A stretch of DNA of 64,000 nucleotides from Winogradskyella alexanderae (GTDB lineage: Bacteria > Bacteroidota > Bacteroidia > Flavobacteriales > Flavobacteriaceae), in the NCBI RefSeq assembly GCF_020166335.1, contig NZ_JAIUJR010000001.1, positions 62,001 through 126,000 of the forward strand. The letters are read 5' to 3'. Position numbers and translations under genes: made by a program. The notes below the pieces were generated by a model, which worked only from the letters and a program-made list of their open reading frames with translations, made no database searches and had not been told where the DNA came from. Shown piece after piece: positions 18,718 to 28,135 of the stretch (positions within the stretch are counted from its first letter, which is position 1; each line of letters starts with the position of its first letter).

Positions 18718-18749
18718 AAAAACATCCCGTAAATAGGGATGTTTTTTTT
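18718..18749 (+). terminator. Intrinsic terminator after frr
   Basis: Arms AAAAACATCCC (18718-18728) and GGGATGTTTTT (18736-18746), seven-base loop, then more T residues. Confidence 0.92.
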
Positions 18750-18763
18750 AACCTGTAATCAAT

Positions 18764-20044
18764 ATGATAAAGCATCTTTTTGTTGTTATTGCTTTCTTAT
18801 TCACAACAAATTGCTTTGCTCAAAACCCACTTGAAAAAGAAACCGATAGCGCTAAAGTCAAGCAAGATTCTATAAAAAAAATTGAATTTCTCAAAAAGCT
18901 TGGAAATGGGTATTTGCCTTTTAAATACTTCAATCTTGACTTAAGATATCTTATAAAATTTAACCAATATGAAGGTTTTAGAACAGGTTTAGGTGGCATT
19001 ACCAATGAGAAGTTTTCAGAACGTTATCGTTTAAATGGCTATCTAGTTTATGGATTTAAAGACAAGCGCTCTAAATACAGTATTGGTGGTGGGTTTAGAA
19101 TTCATGAGAACTCAAATAGCTGGATAAACTTATCCTACACTGATGATTTACAAGAAACAGGAAGTTCTACATTTTTAACAGACAAGCGTTTTTTTACATT
19201 TTTTGAACCTCGACTTCTCAATATAGATTTGTTCCATAGGCACATTACAAAATCTATTTCTCTAGAACACAAGATCTCTAATCATCTTTTATCCGAAACA
19301 CAATTTGCAACCAGCAAGATCAATCCCACCTACAATTACAATTTTGTCCTAGATGAGGTTAGTTATAATACATTTGATCTAAGTACAGCAAGAATAAGCT
19401 TGCAATGGAGCCCTTTTAGTTTATATAAATATCAAAAAGACCGTATCGTTGAAACCAAGGATGGATATCCAAAGTTTACATTGCAGTATACCCAAGGTAT
19501 AAGAAATATCTTGGGTAGTGATTTCAACTTTTCAAAACTCGATTTTAGAACTCAGCATCGCATAATCCACAAAAACGACGCACAAACTACATTAAGTTTA
19601 GTTGCAGGTATTGCTAGTGGTCAAACACCTTTAACGCATCTTTACCATGCCTACCCGAACAATATTAGAAAAGAAACTATTCTACAACGCTTTTCCGTTG
19701 CCGGACTAAACAGTTTTGAGACAATGTATTTTAATGAATTTTTTAGTGATAAGTTTAGTACTTTTCAGTTCAAACATTTTCTAAAACCATTCAAAATTTC
19801 TGAATGGTTTAAGCCTCAATTAGTTCTTATTTCAAGGCATGCTATTGGCAACATGAAGAGTATAGACAGACATCAAGGAATTAGCTTTGGCACGTTAGAC
19901 AAGTTTTATTCAGAATCTGGTTTTGAAATTAATAAACTACTATTTGGCTTCGGGCTTAGTTTTGCTTATCGTTATGGCGGTTACCACCTACCAATTTTAG
20001 AGGATAATATTGCATTTAAGTTTACCTTCAATTTATCTCTATAA
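18764..20044 (+). CDS. DUF5686-like outer-membrane beta-barrel, short form
   Basis: A 426-aa protein with a Sec signal peptide (MIKHLFVVIAFLFTTNCFAQ) and a body rich in alternating aromatic and polar strands ending in Leu (FTFNLSL), typical of an outer-membrane barrel. The segment NLDLRYLIKFNQYEGFRTGLGGITNEKFSERYRLNG closely resembles the C-terminal barrel region of DUF5686 proteins, which are normally around 800 residues with an N-terminal carboxypeptidase-regulatory-like domain. Here that domain is absent, so this is a barrel-only form. Function unknown. It lies just after the frr terminator, so it has its own promoter. Confidence 0.75.
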   Translation: MIKHLFVVIAFLFTTNCFAQNPLEKETDSAKVKQDSIKKIEFLKKLGNGYLPFKYFNLDLRYLIKFNQYEGFRTGLGGITNEKFSERYRLNGYLVYGFKDKRSKYSIGGGFRIHENSNSWINLSYTDDLQETGSSTFLTDKRFFTFFEPRLLNIDLFHRHITKSISLEHKISNHLLSETQFATSKINPTYNYNFVLDEVSYNTFDLSTARISLQWSPFSLYKYQKDRIVETKDGYPKFTLQYTQGIRNILGSDFNFSKLDFRTQHRIIHKNDAQTTLSLVAGIASGQTPLTHLYHAYPNNIRKETILQRFSVAGLNSFETMYFNEFFSDKFSTFQFKHFLKPFKISEWFKPQLVLISRHAIGNMKSIDRHQGISFGTLDKFYSESGFEINKLLFGFGLSFAYRYGGYHLPILEDNIAFKFTFNLSL

Positions 20045-20065
20045 CTAATATTATATTCATGTTAA

Positions 20066-20100
20066 TTGAATGGCAAATCCTTAGGTTTTTTCTACCTTTG
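20066..20100 (+). promoter_or_regulatory. Probable promoter of the RND exporter
   Basis: TACCTTTG at 20093-20100 is a perfect -7 element; TTG at 20066-20068 lies 24 bp upstream, slightly longer than usual. Transcription from about 20105 would leave a leader of about 105 nt before the ATG at 20210. Confidence 0.55.
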
Positions 20101-20209
20101 CGGCTCATTTTGAATGGGATGGGTTTTGTTTTTTGAAGGTTCCTCTCCAAATTGGGACAAAATCGTCAGATTATAAGCCAAAAGAAATGGCCTTTAACTT
20201 TTTGAATGC

Positions 20210-22630
20210 ATGTTTAAACTTTTTACAACAGGATTTTGGGAGGCGGTTGCGAGATTAATACTTCGTAATAAAATCTTCATTTTACTTGCTATTATAATAA
20301 GCACCATTCTGTTAAGTTTACAGTGGAAACACATGCGCTTCACCTACACTGAAGCCAACCTGCTGCCCGATGACCATGAGGTAAACTTAGTGTATAATAA
20401 TTTCCTAAATGTCTTTGGCGAGGAAGGTAATCTAGTTGTACTTGGTGTTAAAGATTCTACCCTTTACTCTGTAGAACAATTTAATGCATGGAACAATTTT
20501 TCCGATTCCTTTAAAGCCTTTGATGAAGTTGAAACTGTAATCTCCATTAAAGATCTTCAGAAACTCATTAAAAATAAAGCAAAGGAAGAGTTTGAACTCG
20601 AACCATTCATTAAAGATTCTATTTCAAGTATAGAAGAATTAAACAAACTTCAACAAGAACTTTTTAAACAATATCCATTTTACGATAATTTTCTGTTCAA
20701 TTCTGAAACAAAAACAGTACGAACTGCAATCTACCTAAAGAAAGATATTGTAAACACGTCCGCAAGAAAAGATTTCATCATAAATGACCTTGAATCTATG
20801 GTCTTTGATTTTGAAGAACAGACAGGATTAGATGTAAGAGTTTCTGGTATGCCATACATCAGAACATTAAACTCGCAGAATATTGTTGATGAAATTGGTC
20901 TATTTATAAGTGCTGCACTTTTAGTAACCTCATTAATTTTCTTTTTGTTCTTTAGGTCTTTTAGGGCAACATTTATATCGCTTATTGTAGTATGTATTGG
21001 AGTAATGTGGACCTTTGGAATACTTGGCCTTTTAAAATATGAGATAACGGTTTTAACCGCACTGATTCCGCCATTAATAATTGTTATTGGAATACCTAAC
21101 TGTATTTTTTTAATAAACAAGTATCAACATGAAGTAAAATCCCATGGTAACAAGGTTAAATCCCTACAAAGGGTTATTACTAAGATTGGTAATGCAACAT
21201 TAATGACCAACGTTACAACAGCATCTGGCTTTGCCACGTTCATTCTTACCCAAAGCAAACTCCTTAAGGAGTTTGGTATTGTTGCCTCACTGAGCATCCT
21301 AGCAATCTTTATTTTATGTTTGCTTATTATTCCAATTATATATACGTTTTTACCTTACCCAAAAGAGCGCCATTTAGAACATCTCAATAAGCGTTGGATT
21401 GGTGGTTTCGTAGACTGGATGGAGCGCATGGTAAAACATAAAAAAATTACAATTTATGTTACAGGTCTTGTTCTAATCATAGCAAGTATGATAGGTATAA
21501 ATAAGATTACCATTTCTGGAAGTCTTATTGAAGATATGCCGAAAAACAAACAATTCTTTAAGGATATTCGTTTTTTTGAAAACGAGTTTAATGGCATTAT
21601 GCCACTTGAAATAATGGTAGACACCAAACGCAAAAAAGGTGTTATGAAACTAAGCACACTAAGGCGCATTAATGAACTTGAAGAGCTTATAATAGAAACA
21701 CCAGAACTTTCAAAACCGATATCTGTGTCGAGCTTGGTAAAGTACAGTAAACAAGCCTATTATAACGGCAATCCTAAATATTATCAATTACCTACGAGTC
21801 AGGAAAATAGTTTTATACTTTCTTATGCTAAAAACTCCAATACAGATGTTGACTTACTTAAAAATTTTGTAGATAGTACGGGTCAGTATGCCCGAATAAC
21901 TACATTCATGAAAGATATCGGTACCGATAAAATGGAGCGCATTCAAGAGAATCTTCAAAATAAAGTAGATAAAGTTTTTCCAAAAGAACGGTATGACGTA
22001 ACGCTTACAGGAAAAGCTTTAGTTTTTCAGAAAGGCACTAAGTTTCTAGTTAGGAATCTCGTTATTTCACTAAGCCTTGCCATATTCTTAATTTCCTTGT
22101 TTATGGCCTATATGTTCCGTTCGTTCCGAATGATTATTGTATCGCTTGTACCAAACCTATTGCCACTATTAGTTACTGCAGGTCTAATGGGTTATATTGG
22201 TGTTCCCATTAAACCATCAACGATCCTAGTTTTTAGTATAGCATTTGGGATATCAGTAGACGATACAATTCACTTTTTGGCAAAGTACCGGCAAGAACTA
22301 CAAGCAAACCATTGGAAAATTAGAAAATCGGTTTATGCGGCACTGCGGGAAACGGGTGTTAGTATGTTCTACACATCCATTGTTCTGTTCTTTGGATTTT
22401 CAGTATTCACAATTTCAAGTTTTGGTGGTACCGTAGCACTAGGCGCATTAGTTTCTGCCACATTGCTTTTTGCAATGCTTTCAAATCTGTTATTATTACC
22501 TTCATTATTATTGTCGCTGGAGCGTAATATTGCAAACAAAGAGGTATTAAGGGAGCCAGCAATTAATATTATTCCAGAGGAAGATGATGACGAGGATGAA
22601 ATTGAAAATAAAGAAGAAAATATATCTTAG
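20210..22630 (+). CDS. MMPL/RND-superfamily exporter
   Basis: An 806-aa inner-membrane protein of the RND superfamily, in the MMPL/HpnN-like branch. The architecture is one N-terminal helix, a large periplasmic loop (about 50-230), a block of five or six helices (about 230-385), a second periplasmic loop (about 430-610) and a final helix block (about 615-780). The conserved helix-4-type motif appears as FSIAFGISVDDTIHFLAKYRQEL with Asp-Asp, which in related proteins carries the proton relay. The C-terminus is a short highly acidic tail. Such proteins export lipids or other hydrophobic molecules without needing TolC; the substrate here is unknown. asnS begins 21 bp downstream. Confidence 0.88.
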   Translation: MFKLFTTGFWEAVARLILRNKIFILLAIIISTILLSLQWKHMRFTYTEANLLPDDHEVNLVYNNFLNVFGEEGNLVVLGVKDSTLYSVEQFNAWNNFSDSFKAFDEVETVISIKDLQKLIKNKAKEEFELEPFIKDSISSIEELNKLQQELFKQYPFYDNFLFNSETKTVRTAIYLKKDIVNTSARKDFIINDLESMVFDFEEQTGLDVRVSGMPYIRTLNSQNIVDEIGLFISAALLVTSLIFFLFFRSFRATFISLIVVCIGVMWTFGILGLLKYEITVLTALIPPLIIVIGIPNCIFLINKYQHEVKSHGNKVKSLQRVITKIGNATLMTNVTTASGFATFILTQSKLLKEFGIVASLSILAIFILCLLIIPIIYTFLPYPKERHLEHLNKRWIGGFVDWMERMVKHKKITIYVTGLVLIIASMIGINKITISGSLIEDMPKNKQFFKDIRFFENEFNGIMPLEIMVDTKRKKGVMKLSTLRRINELEELIIETPELSKPISVSSLVKYSKQAYYNGNPKYYQLPTSQENSFILSYAKNSNTDVDLLKNFVDSTGQYARITTFMKDIGTDKMERIQENLQNKVDKVFPKERYDVTLTGKALVFQKGTKFLVRNLVISLSLAIFLISLFMAYMFRSFRMIIVSLVPNLLPLLVTAGLMGYIGVPIKPSTILVFSIAFGISVDDTIHFLAKYRQELQANHWKIRKSVYAALRETGVSMFYTSIVLFFGFSVFTISSFGGTVALGALVSATLLFAMLSNLLLLPSLLLSLERNIANKEVLREPAINIIPEEDDDEDEIENKEENIS

Positions 22631-22651
22631 CATTTAAAAATTTAAATAGAG

Positions 22652-24085
22652 ATGATGACTAAAACTGTAGCAGAATTACTTTCACAAGAGGTGACCTTGC
22701 AAGATGTTACCGTAAAAGGATGGGTTAGAACATTTAGAGCAAATCGATTTATTGCTTTAAACGATGGTTCTACCCTAAATAATATCCAGTGTGTAGTAGA
22801 TTTCGAAAATTTTGATGAGGCTACATTAAAACGTGTTACAACTGGTGCCGCAATTCATATATCTGGTGATTTGGTTGAGAGTCAAGGAAAAGGACAAAAA
22901 GTTGAAATCCAAGTAAAAAAACTTGAGATTTTAGGTGACTCAGATCCTGAAACATATCCCATTCAACCAAAGAAACATTCGTTTGAGTTTTTAAGAGAAA
23001 ATGCGCATTTAAGAACAAGGACAAGTACATTTAGTGCGATTATGCGAGTGAAGTCATCTCTTTCCTTTGCGGTACACAAATATTTTACTGAGAATGGTTT
23101 TTATAATATGCATACACCAATGATAACTGCAAGTGATGCTGAAGGAGCTGGTGAAATGTTTAGAGTCACAACATTAGATGCAAAGAATCCACCACTTAAT
23201 AAAAATGGCGAAGTTGATTTTAGCCAAGATTTCTTTGGAAAAGAAGCTAATCTTACGGTTTCTGGTCAATTGGAAGCGGAGACTTACGCTATGTCCTTAG
23301 GTAAAGTTTACACTTTTGGGCCAACTTTTAGAGCTGAGAATTCTAATACTTCACGTCATCTGGCCGAATTCTGGATGATTGAGCCCGAAGTCGCTTTTAT
23401 GGATTTAGCAGGTAATATGGATTTAGCTGAAGACTTTGTCAAGTCTGTTATCAATTATATCCTAGAGCATAATCAGGAAGATTTAGATTTTTTAGATAAT
23501 CGTTTATTTAACGAAGAAAAAACCAAGCCCCAGGCAGAACGAAGCCCAATGCGTCTAATCGAAAAATTAAAGTTTGTCACAGACAATAATTTTAAGCGTG
23601 TCAGCTATACCGAAGCCATTGATATTTTACGACAAAGCAAGCCAAATAAGAAAAAGAAATTTAAATATCTAATTGAAGAATGGGGAGCTGACCTTCAATC
23701 GGAACACGAGCGTTTTCTAGTTGAGAAACACTTTAAATGTCCTGTGATTCTTTTTGATTATCCAGCTAACATCAAAGCCTTTTATATGCGGTTAAATGAC
23801 GATGGTAAAACAGTAAGAGCCATGGACGTACTTTTTCCTGGCATAGGAGAAATAATAGGTGGGTCCCAACGCGAGGAGCGATTAGATGTTTTAAAAGAAA
23901 AAATGAAAGCATTGGATATTCCCGAAGAAGAATTATGGTGGTACCTTGACCTTCGCAAATATGGTACAGCTGTTCATTCTGGTTTTGGTCTAGGGTTTGA
24001 AAGATTAGTGATGTTTGCAACCGGAATGGGCAATATCAGAGATGTAATACCATATCCTAGAACACCGCAAAACGCTGAATTTTAA
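22652..24085 (+). CDS. asnS: Asparaginyl-tRNA synthetase
   Basis: A 477-aa class IIb aminoacyl-tRNA synthetase charging tRNA-Asn. The OB-fold anticodon-binding domain occupies about residues 15-105 (VKGWVRTFRANRFIALNDGS). Class II motifs are motif 2 (TFRAENSNTSRHLAEFWMIEPE) and motif 3 (SGFGLGFERLVMFATG). Two adjacent ATGs (22652, 22655) are possible starts; I take the first. Presence of a dedicated AsnRS together with AspRS later in the window implies direct asparaginylation rather than only the amidotransferase route. It ends at a terminator. Confidence 0.97.
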   Translation: MMTKTVAELLSQEVTLQDVTVKGWVRTFRANRFIALNDGSTLNNIQCVVDFENFDEATLKRVTTGAAIHISGDLVESQGKGQKVEIQVKKLEILGDSDPETYPIQPKKHSFEFLRENAHLRTRTSTFSAIMRVKSSLSFAVHKYFTENGFYNMHTPMITASDAEGAGEMFRVTTLDAKNPPLNKNGEVDFSQDFFGKEANLTVSGQLEAETYAMSLGKVYTFGPTFRAENSNTSRHLAEFWMIEPEVAFMDLAGNMDLAEDFVKSVINYILEHNQEDLDFLDNRLFNEEKTKPQAERSPMRLIEKLKFVTDNNFKRVSYTEAIDILRQSKPNKKKKFKYLIEEWGADLQSEHERFLVEKHFKCPVILFDYPANIKAFYMRLNDDGKTVRAMDVLFPGIGEIIGGSQREERLDVLKEKMKALDIPEEELWWYLDLRKYGTAVHSGFGLGFERLVMFATGMGNIRDVIPYPRTPQNAEF

Positions 24086-24093
24086 ATTCACAG

Positions 24094-24131
24094 AAACCTG
24101 TCTAGTATTAAAAGCCTGACAGGTTTTTTTA
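24094..24131 (+). terminator. Intrinsic terminator after asnS
   Basis: Arms AAACCTGTC (24094-24102) and GACAGGTTT (24118-24126), 15-base loop, then a T run. Confidence 0.85.
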
Positions 24132-24162
24132 TTATTTTTAAAGTTATAAGAGATCTATTTAA

Positions 24163-25629
24163 ATGGCCCTAAAACAATATTTACAATTTAAACTTTCACA
24201 AAAGCTTTCCCCTCAGCAAATACAACTGATGAAGCTCATTCAATTACCTACACAGGCTTTTGAACAACGCTTAAAACAAGAGCTAGAGGAAAACCCAGCA
24301 TTAGATACCGGAAAGGAAAATGATCCCTCAGATGACACCTTTGATGAGTTTGATAACAGTAACGAGGACTATAATGACAACGATACCATTGACGCAGAAG
24401 ATATTAATGTGGACGAGTATTTGAGTGATGACGAAATCCCTGACTACAGAACACAGGCAAACAATTACAGTACGGATGATGATGAAAAAAGTATTCCTTA
24501 TGCATCCGGCACCTCCTTTACCCAGCATCTCATAAATCAATTAAATACGTTTAGGCTAACAGATCAGCAAGAAGAAATAGCGCATTTTTTGGTTGGCAGT
24601 GTAGATGAAAGTGGTTATATAAGGCGGTCCTTATCCGATATTACAGATGATCTTGCATTCACCCAAAATGTATATACAAACGAAGAAGAGGTAGAAGACG
24701 TTCTTAAAATTGTGCAACAATTAGATCCTGCTGGTGTTGGCGCTCGCAATTTACAGGAATGCTTGAGTATTCAGTTACACAGAAAAGAGCAAAACTCAGA
24801 TGTAGAATTAGCGATTGATATAATTGACAAAGCGTTTGAACAATTTACAAAGAAGCATTACAAGAAATTGATGCAAAAATTTAGCATTAATGAAGAACAG
24901 CTAAAAGATGCCATAGAAGAAATTGAACGGCTTAATCCTAAGCCAGGAGGATCTTATGCAGGCAATAATAAAATCATAGAACATATAGTTCCTGACTTTG
25001 CAATTAAAATTATAGATGGCGAATTAGAGTTAACACTAAATGGTAGAAATGCGCCCGAACTTCACGTATCTAGGGAATACAACAATATGCTCAAAGGCTA
25101 CAAAGACGCAAAAGAGAAGTCTAAAGCTCAAAAAGACGCAATACTATTTATAAAGCAGAAACTTGATGCGGCAAAGTGGTTTATTGAAGCTGTAAGGCAA
25201 AGACAGCAAACTCTTTTTGTTACCATGAGTGCCATAATGAACTATCAAAAAGAGTATTTCCTCACGGGTGATGAGCGTAAGCTAAGACCAATGATATTAA
25301 AAGATATTGCTGATGAAATTGACATGGACGTTTCTACGATTTCTCGTGTGGCAAATAGTAAATACGTAGATACGCCTTATGGTACAAAATTGATAAAAGA
25401 ATTTTTCTCTGAATCAATGATAAACGATCAAGGTGAAGAAGTTTCTACAAGAGAAATCAAAAAAATCCTTGAAACGGTTATTGAAGAAGAGAATAAGAAA
25501 AAACCGTTAACTGACGACGCACTCTCAAAGATACTAAAAGAAAAAGGGTACCCTATCGCAAGACGCACTGTGGCAAAATATCGTGAGCAATTAGATATCC
25601 CTGTAGCCAGATTAAGAAAAAAGATTTAA
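24163..25629 (+). CDS. rpoN: RNA polymerase sigma-54 factor
   Basis: A 488-aa sigma-54. Region I (about 1-50) is the Gln/Leu-rich activator-responsive segment (LKQYLQFKLSQKLSPQQIQLMKLIQLP). Region II is a very acidic stretch (about 50-110). The core-binding domain follows, then the HTH (LKDIADEIDMDVSTISRVANSKYVDTPYG) and the C-terminal RpoN box ARRTVAKYRE that reads the -24 element. No enhancer-binding activator is encoded nearby. It is monocistronic or co-transcribed with the membrane protein that follows 9 bp later. Confidence 0.97.
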   Translation: MALKQYLQFKLSQKLSPQQIQLMKLIQLPTQAFEQRLKQELEENPALDTGKENDPSDDTFDEFDNSNEDYNDNDTIDAEDINVDEYLSDDEIPDYRTQANNYSTDDDEKSIPYASGTSFTQHLINQLNTFRLTDQQEEIAHFLVGSVDESGYIRRSLSDITDDLAFTQNVYTNEEEVEDVLKIVQQLDPAGVGARNLQECLSIQLHRKEQNSDVELAIDIIDKAFEQFTKKHYKKLMQKFSINEEQLKDAIEEIERLNPKPGGSYAGNNKIIEHIVPDFAIKIIDGELELTLNGRNAPELHVSREYNNMLKGYKDAKEKSKAQKDAILFIKQKLDAAKWFIEAVRQRQQTLFVTMSAIMNYQKEYFLTGDERKLRPMILKDIADEIDMDVSTISRVANSKYVDTPYGTKLIKEFFSESMINDQGEEVSTREIKKILETVIEEENKKKPLTDDALSKILKEKGYPIARRTVAKYREQLDIPVARLRKKI

Positions 25630-25638
25630 ATTCCTGGG

Positions 25639-26247
25639 ATGAAGAATTTCATTTTAAAAAGTATTTCATTCGTTTTTCATCCTTTGATCATGCCATTATT
25701 GGGTGTGTTGTTTTATTTTTCAAAAACACCGAGATTCATACCTGACCCAATCATAAAGGCCAAAATATTTTCAGTAGTAATACTAACCATAATATTGCCA
25801 ATTTTACTTTTCTTTTTACTTAAAACGATCAATAAAGTAGAAACCATTTACTTAAAAACAACAAGAGAACGAGTTGTTCCCCTATTAATTAATTCAATCA
25901 TTATTGCACTAATAATTATTCGTGTTATGACGCCGAGTGAAATTGAGGAGCTTTTTTATTTCTTTTTAGGTATTTTGTTTTCTAATATTATTTGTTTAAT
26001 TCTAGCGCTCTCAAAGATTAAAGCTAGCATTCATATGATCGCTGCATCAGGCTTTTTTATGTTTGCCGTTGGCATTGGTATTCATTATCAAATTAATATC
26101 AATGGTACTATAGCATTAATGATGATCATTTTGGGTGCAATTGCTACTTCCAGGCTACATTTAAATGCCCATACAAATCAAGAGCTGATTACAGGGATTT
26201 TTACTGGTTTACTACCACAATTATTGCTTTTGAATTTTTGGTTATAA
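25639..26247 (+). CDS. Polytopic membrane protein, PAP2-like
   Basis: A 202-aa protein with about six hydrophobic segments and no signal peptide. Two places recall the PAP2 phosphatase fold: KASIHMIAASGFFMF around residues 127-141, in the position of the PSGH motif, and SRLHLNAHTNQELITG around 170-185, resembling the SR-x5-H motif. The first motif is degenerate, so activity on lipid phosphates is uncertain. It starts 9 bp after rpoN and converges with the PorT-like gene, overlapping its 3' end by 6 bp. Confidence 0.7.
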   Translation: MKNFILKSISFVFHPLIMPLLGVLFYFSKTPRFIPDPIIKAKIFSVVILTIILPILLFFLLKTINKVETIYLKTTRERVVPLLINSIIIALIIIRVMTPSEIEELFYFFLGILFSNIICLILALSKIKASIHMIAASGFFMFAVGIGIHYQININGTIALMMIILGAIATSRLHLNAHTNQELITGIFTGLLPQLLLLNFWL

Positions 26248-26931
26248 GATGTAAAACATCAGGCCTAGCCTTACAATACCCATATCAAGCGTATCACTAT
26301 CGAGTCTCGCGTTTTCATTAAAAATTGAATTTAACCCATAATAGGCGTGGAAGTTCCATGTCCCATAACCTACACTAAGAGTTAGTCCATATTGAAACCT
26401 ATTAAAAGCGTCAATATTGTACAATTTAACATCTTCTATATTACTTGTAAGCTTTGTTGAATTGTAAATCATATAGCCAAGTTTAAATCCAGTATATATG
26501 CGCCAAAAATTATAGTCTGTAGCTGTTGAGGTTCTCCATCGCAGTTCAAGAGGCACCTCGATTAAATAAGTTGAAAATTTATTTTTAGAGACGTTTAATT
26601 CATTTTCATTAAGTATATCAAAACGAATCTCCTTTCCCTCTTCAGTTATTCCCAAATTTTGATTGTAGGAATTTGATGAAAACCCTATACCTAATCCTAC
26701 AGCAAAATCTCTATCAGAATTAATAGGCATATCTCTAATAAATCCAATATGAAAGCCGGTTGAAAAACCGCTCTGTGATAGTCCATCCGGTTTAGAATTC
26801 AGTAGATTATAAGTTACCGATGCATAGAACTGATCCTCTCTATAATTCTTATATAACTCAGAATTATCAATAGATTGGGCCATCCCAATACCCCAATAAA
26901 TTAGTGCATATAAAAGAATTAAGTATTTCAT
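26242..26931 (-). CDS. PorT-like outer-membrane beta-barrel protein
   Basis: A 229-aa protein with a signal peptide (MKYLILLYALIYWGIGMAQS) and an eight-strand-type barrel pattern (alternating Gly, Tyr and Phe strands such as GFSTGFHIGFI, RIYTGFKLGYMIY, GLTLSVGYG) ending in LGLMFYIL. Size and sequence character fit the PorT family linked to the type IX secretion system in Bacteroidota (SprT in Flavobacterium johnsoniae). The proximity to exbD genes also fits what I know of flavobacterial gene order. T9SS is in use in this organism, because an M36 peptidase in the window carries a T9SS sorting tail. Assigning it as the true PorT rather than a paralogue needs comparison. Confidence 0.72.
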   Translation of the reverse strand: MKYLILLYALIYWGIGMAQSIDNSELYKNYREDQFYASVTYNLLNSKPDGLSQSGFSTGFHIGFIRDMPINSDRDFAVGLGIGFSSNSYNQNLGITEEGKEIRFDILNENELNVSKNKFSTYLIEVPLELRWRTSTATDYNFWRIYTGFKLGYMIYNSTKLTSNIEDVKLYNIDAFNRFQYGLTLSVGYGTWNFHAYYGLNSIFNENARLDSDTLDMGIVRLGLMFYIL

Positions 26932-26965
26932 TTGTTTAAATCTACAAAAACTTTGACTGCAAAAT

Positions 26966-26997
26966 AAAAAACGCCTTGATTACTCAAGACGTTTTTC
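26966..26997 (-). terminator. Terminator after the exbB/exbD cluster
   Basis: Read on minus: arms AAAAACGTCTTGA and TCAAGGCGTTTTT with one U-G wobble around a four-base loop, then more T. It ends the exb operon before the PorT-like gene; on plus the same hairpin has one mismatch. Confidence 0.85.
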
Positions 26998-27017
26998 TAA
27001 ATTAAGATTTTCTATTT

Positions 27018-27482
27018 CTATTGCTCAGCTTTTGCATTAGTTATATACATAACTTTTAATGTGTTTGCCTTGCGCAACTCTTGCTTAATATCAGAAACGA
27101 GACCAGCATGAGTATCTTTATCTACTTTAAGTCCAACAACAATTTTACTTTTCAACTCCTCGTTCATATCTGCTTGAGCTTGCAGTACTGAGGCCTGAAT
27201 ATCTTCTACACCAATAAAAGCATCATTAAACTGTATTCTTGGCTCTTCACCAAATTGTTTAAATTGACTACTCGGTTTACCTGCATAGATAAACGTTGTT
27301 CTATCTTTCTTTAATTTTTCTACCTGATCAGCGCTTGGTAGTCTGTTCTCTATCATAAGGGAACTATCTCTCATTACTGTTGCTACCATGAAAAAGAAAA
27401 GCAACATAAATACAATATCAGGTAAGGATGCCGTAGAAATAGCTGGCAATTCGCTTTTACCTCCTTTTTTAAACTTTGACAT
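27018..27482 (-). CDS. ExbD/TolR family biopolymer transporter
   Basis: A 154-aa ExbD-type protein. One transmembrane helix (SLPDIVFMLLFFFMVATVM, about residues 21-39) contains the Asp24 that should be the proton-responsive aspartate of the ExbB-ExbD motor; the rest is a periplasmic domain. It works with ExbB to energise TonB-dependent outer-membrane transport. Eleven bases separate it from the preceding exbD, and a terminator follows. Confidence 0.92.
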   Translation of the reverse strand: MSKFKKGGKSELPAISTASLPDIVFMLLFFFMVATVMRDSSLMIENRLPSADQVEKLKKDRTTFIYAGKPSSQFKQFGEEPRIQFNDAFIGVEDIQASVLQAQADMNEELKSKIVVGLKVDKDTHAGLVSDIKQELRKANTLKVMYITNAKAEQ

Positions 27483-27493
27483 AATTGTTACTT

Positions 27494-28129
27494 TTAATTT
27501 TTATCTGGTTCTGCTTCAGAAAGTTTAAGTGGGAAAAGTGTCTTAATGGTTTCTATACGTTCATTAAGTACCTCATCTTTCTTAAATTGGTTCTTTTCTT
27601 TCTCTGCAAGCATTGCTGCAAAGACCTTCTCCTCGTTCGGATAAAACCGCTTGTAAAGTCTTGCCGCTTCTCTTTCTCTTAAAAAGTTATACGCCGCAAC
27701 AAGTTCATTTTGTACCTCTATGTATTTTTCATAAGATGTTTCCCTATCATGCTTCATAGAAATAATAGCCTTATCGGGATGATCCGAAGAACTTGGTGAC
27801 CTTTTCCCTTGGCAATAGTCACAACGCTTTCCTTCCGCATTTTCGCCTCCACCATTATCTAGAAATTCTATTGCTGCCTTTCTGAGGTCTTTCAATTCCA
27901 TTTGCTCATCCTCAACTAACAACTGGTTTCTGCGGTTAATGAGAACAGTAAATAAGTTCTTTTCTTTAATAATAGGAGGTTCAACCTCAGAATCATCAAT
28001 TGGAGGTAAACTTCTTAGGATTCCCTTGTCCTTTTCGATCGTAGTTGTTACCAAGAAAAAGATAAGTAATAAGAAGGCAATGTCAGCCATTGATCCTGCA
28101 TTTACTTCGGGTGCTGCTCTTTTTGCCAT
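27494..28129 (-). CDS. ExbD/TolR family protein, long form
   Basis: A 211-aa second ExbD. The helix GSMADIAFLLLIFFLVTTTI (about residues 12-31) has the conserved Asp. Compared with the first copy, it has an insertion after the core periplasmic fold with two cysteines (CDYCQGKRSPSSSDHPD, about 112-128) and a charged helical tail of about 80 residues. Two unlike ExbDs next to one ExbB are usual in flavobacteria and suggest a heteromeric motor. The CxxC could form a disulfide in the periplasm; this is inference. Confidence 0.92.
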   Translation of the reverse strand: MAKRAAPEVNAGSMADIAFLLLIFFLVTTTIEKDKGILRSLPPIDDSEVEPPIIKEKNLFTVLINRRNQLLVEDEQMELKDLRKAAIEFLDNGGGENAEGKRCDYCQGKRSPSSSDHPDKAIISMKHDRETSYEKYIEVQNELVAAYNFLREREAARLYKRFYPNEEKVFAAMLAEKEKNQFKKDEVLNERIETIKTLFPLKLSEAEPDKN

Positions 28130-28135
28130 ATTCTA

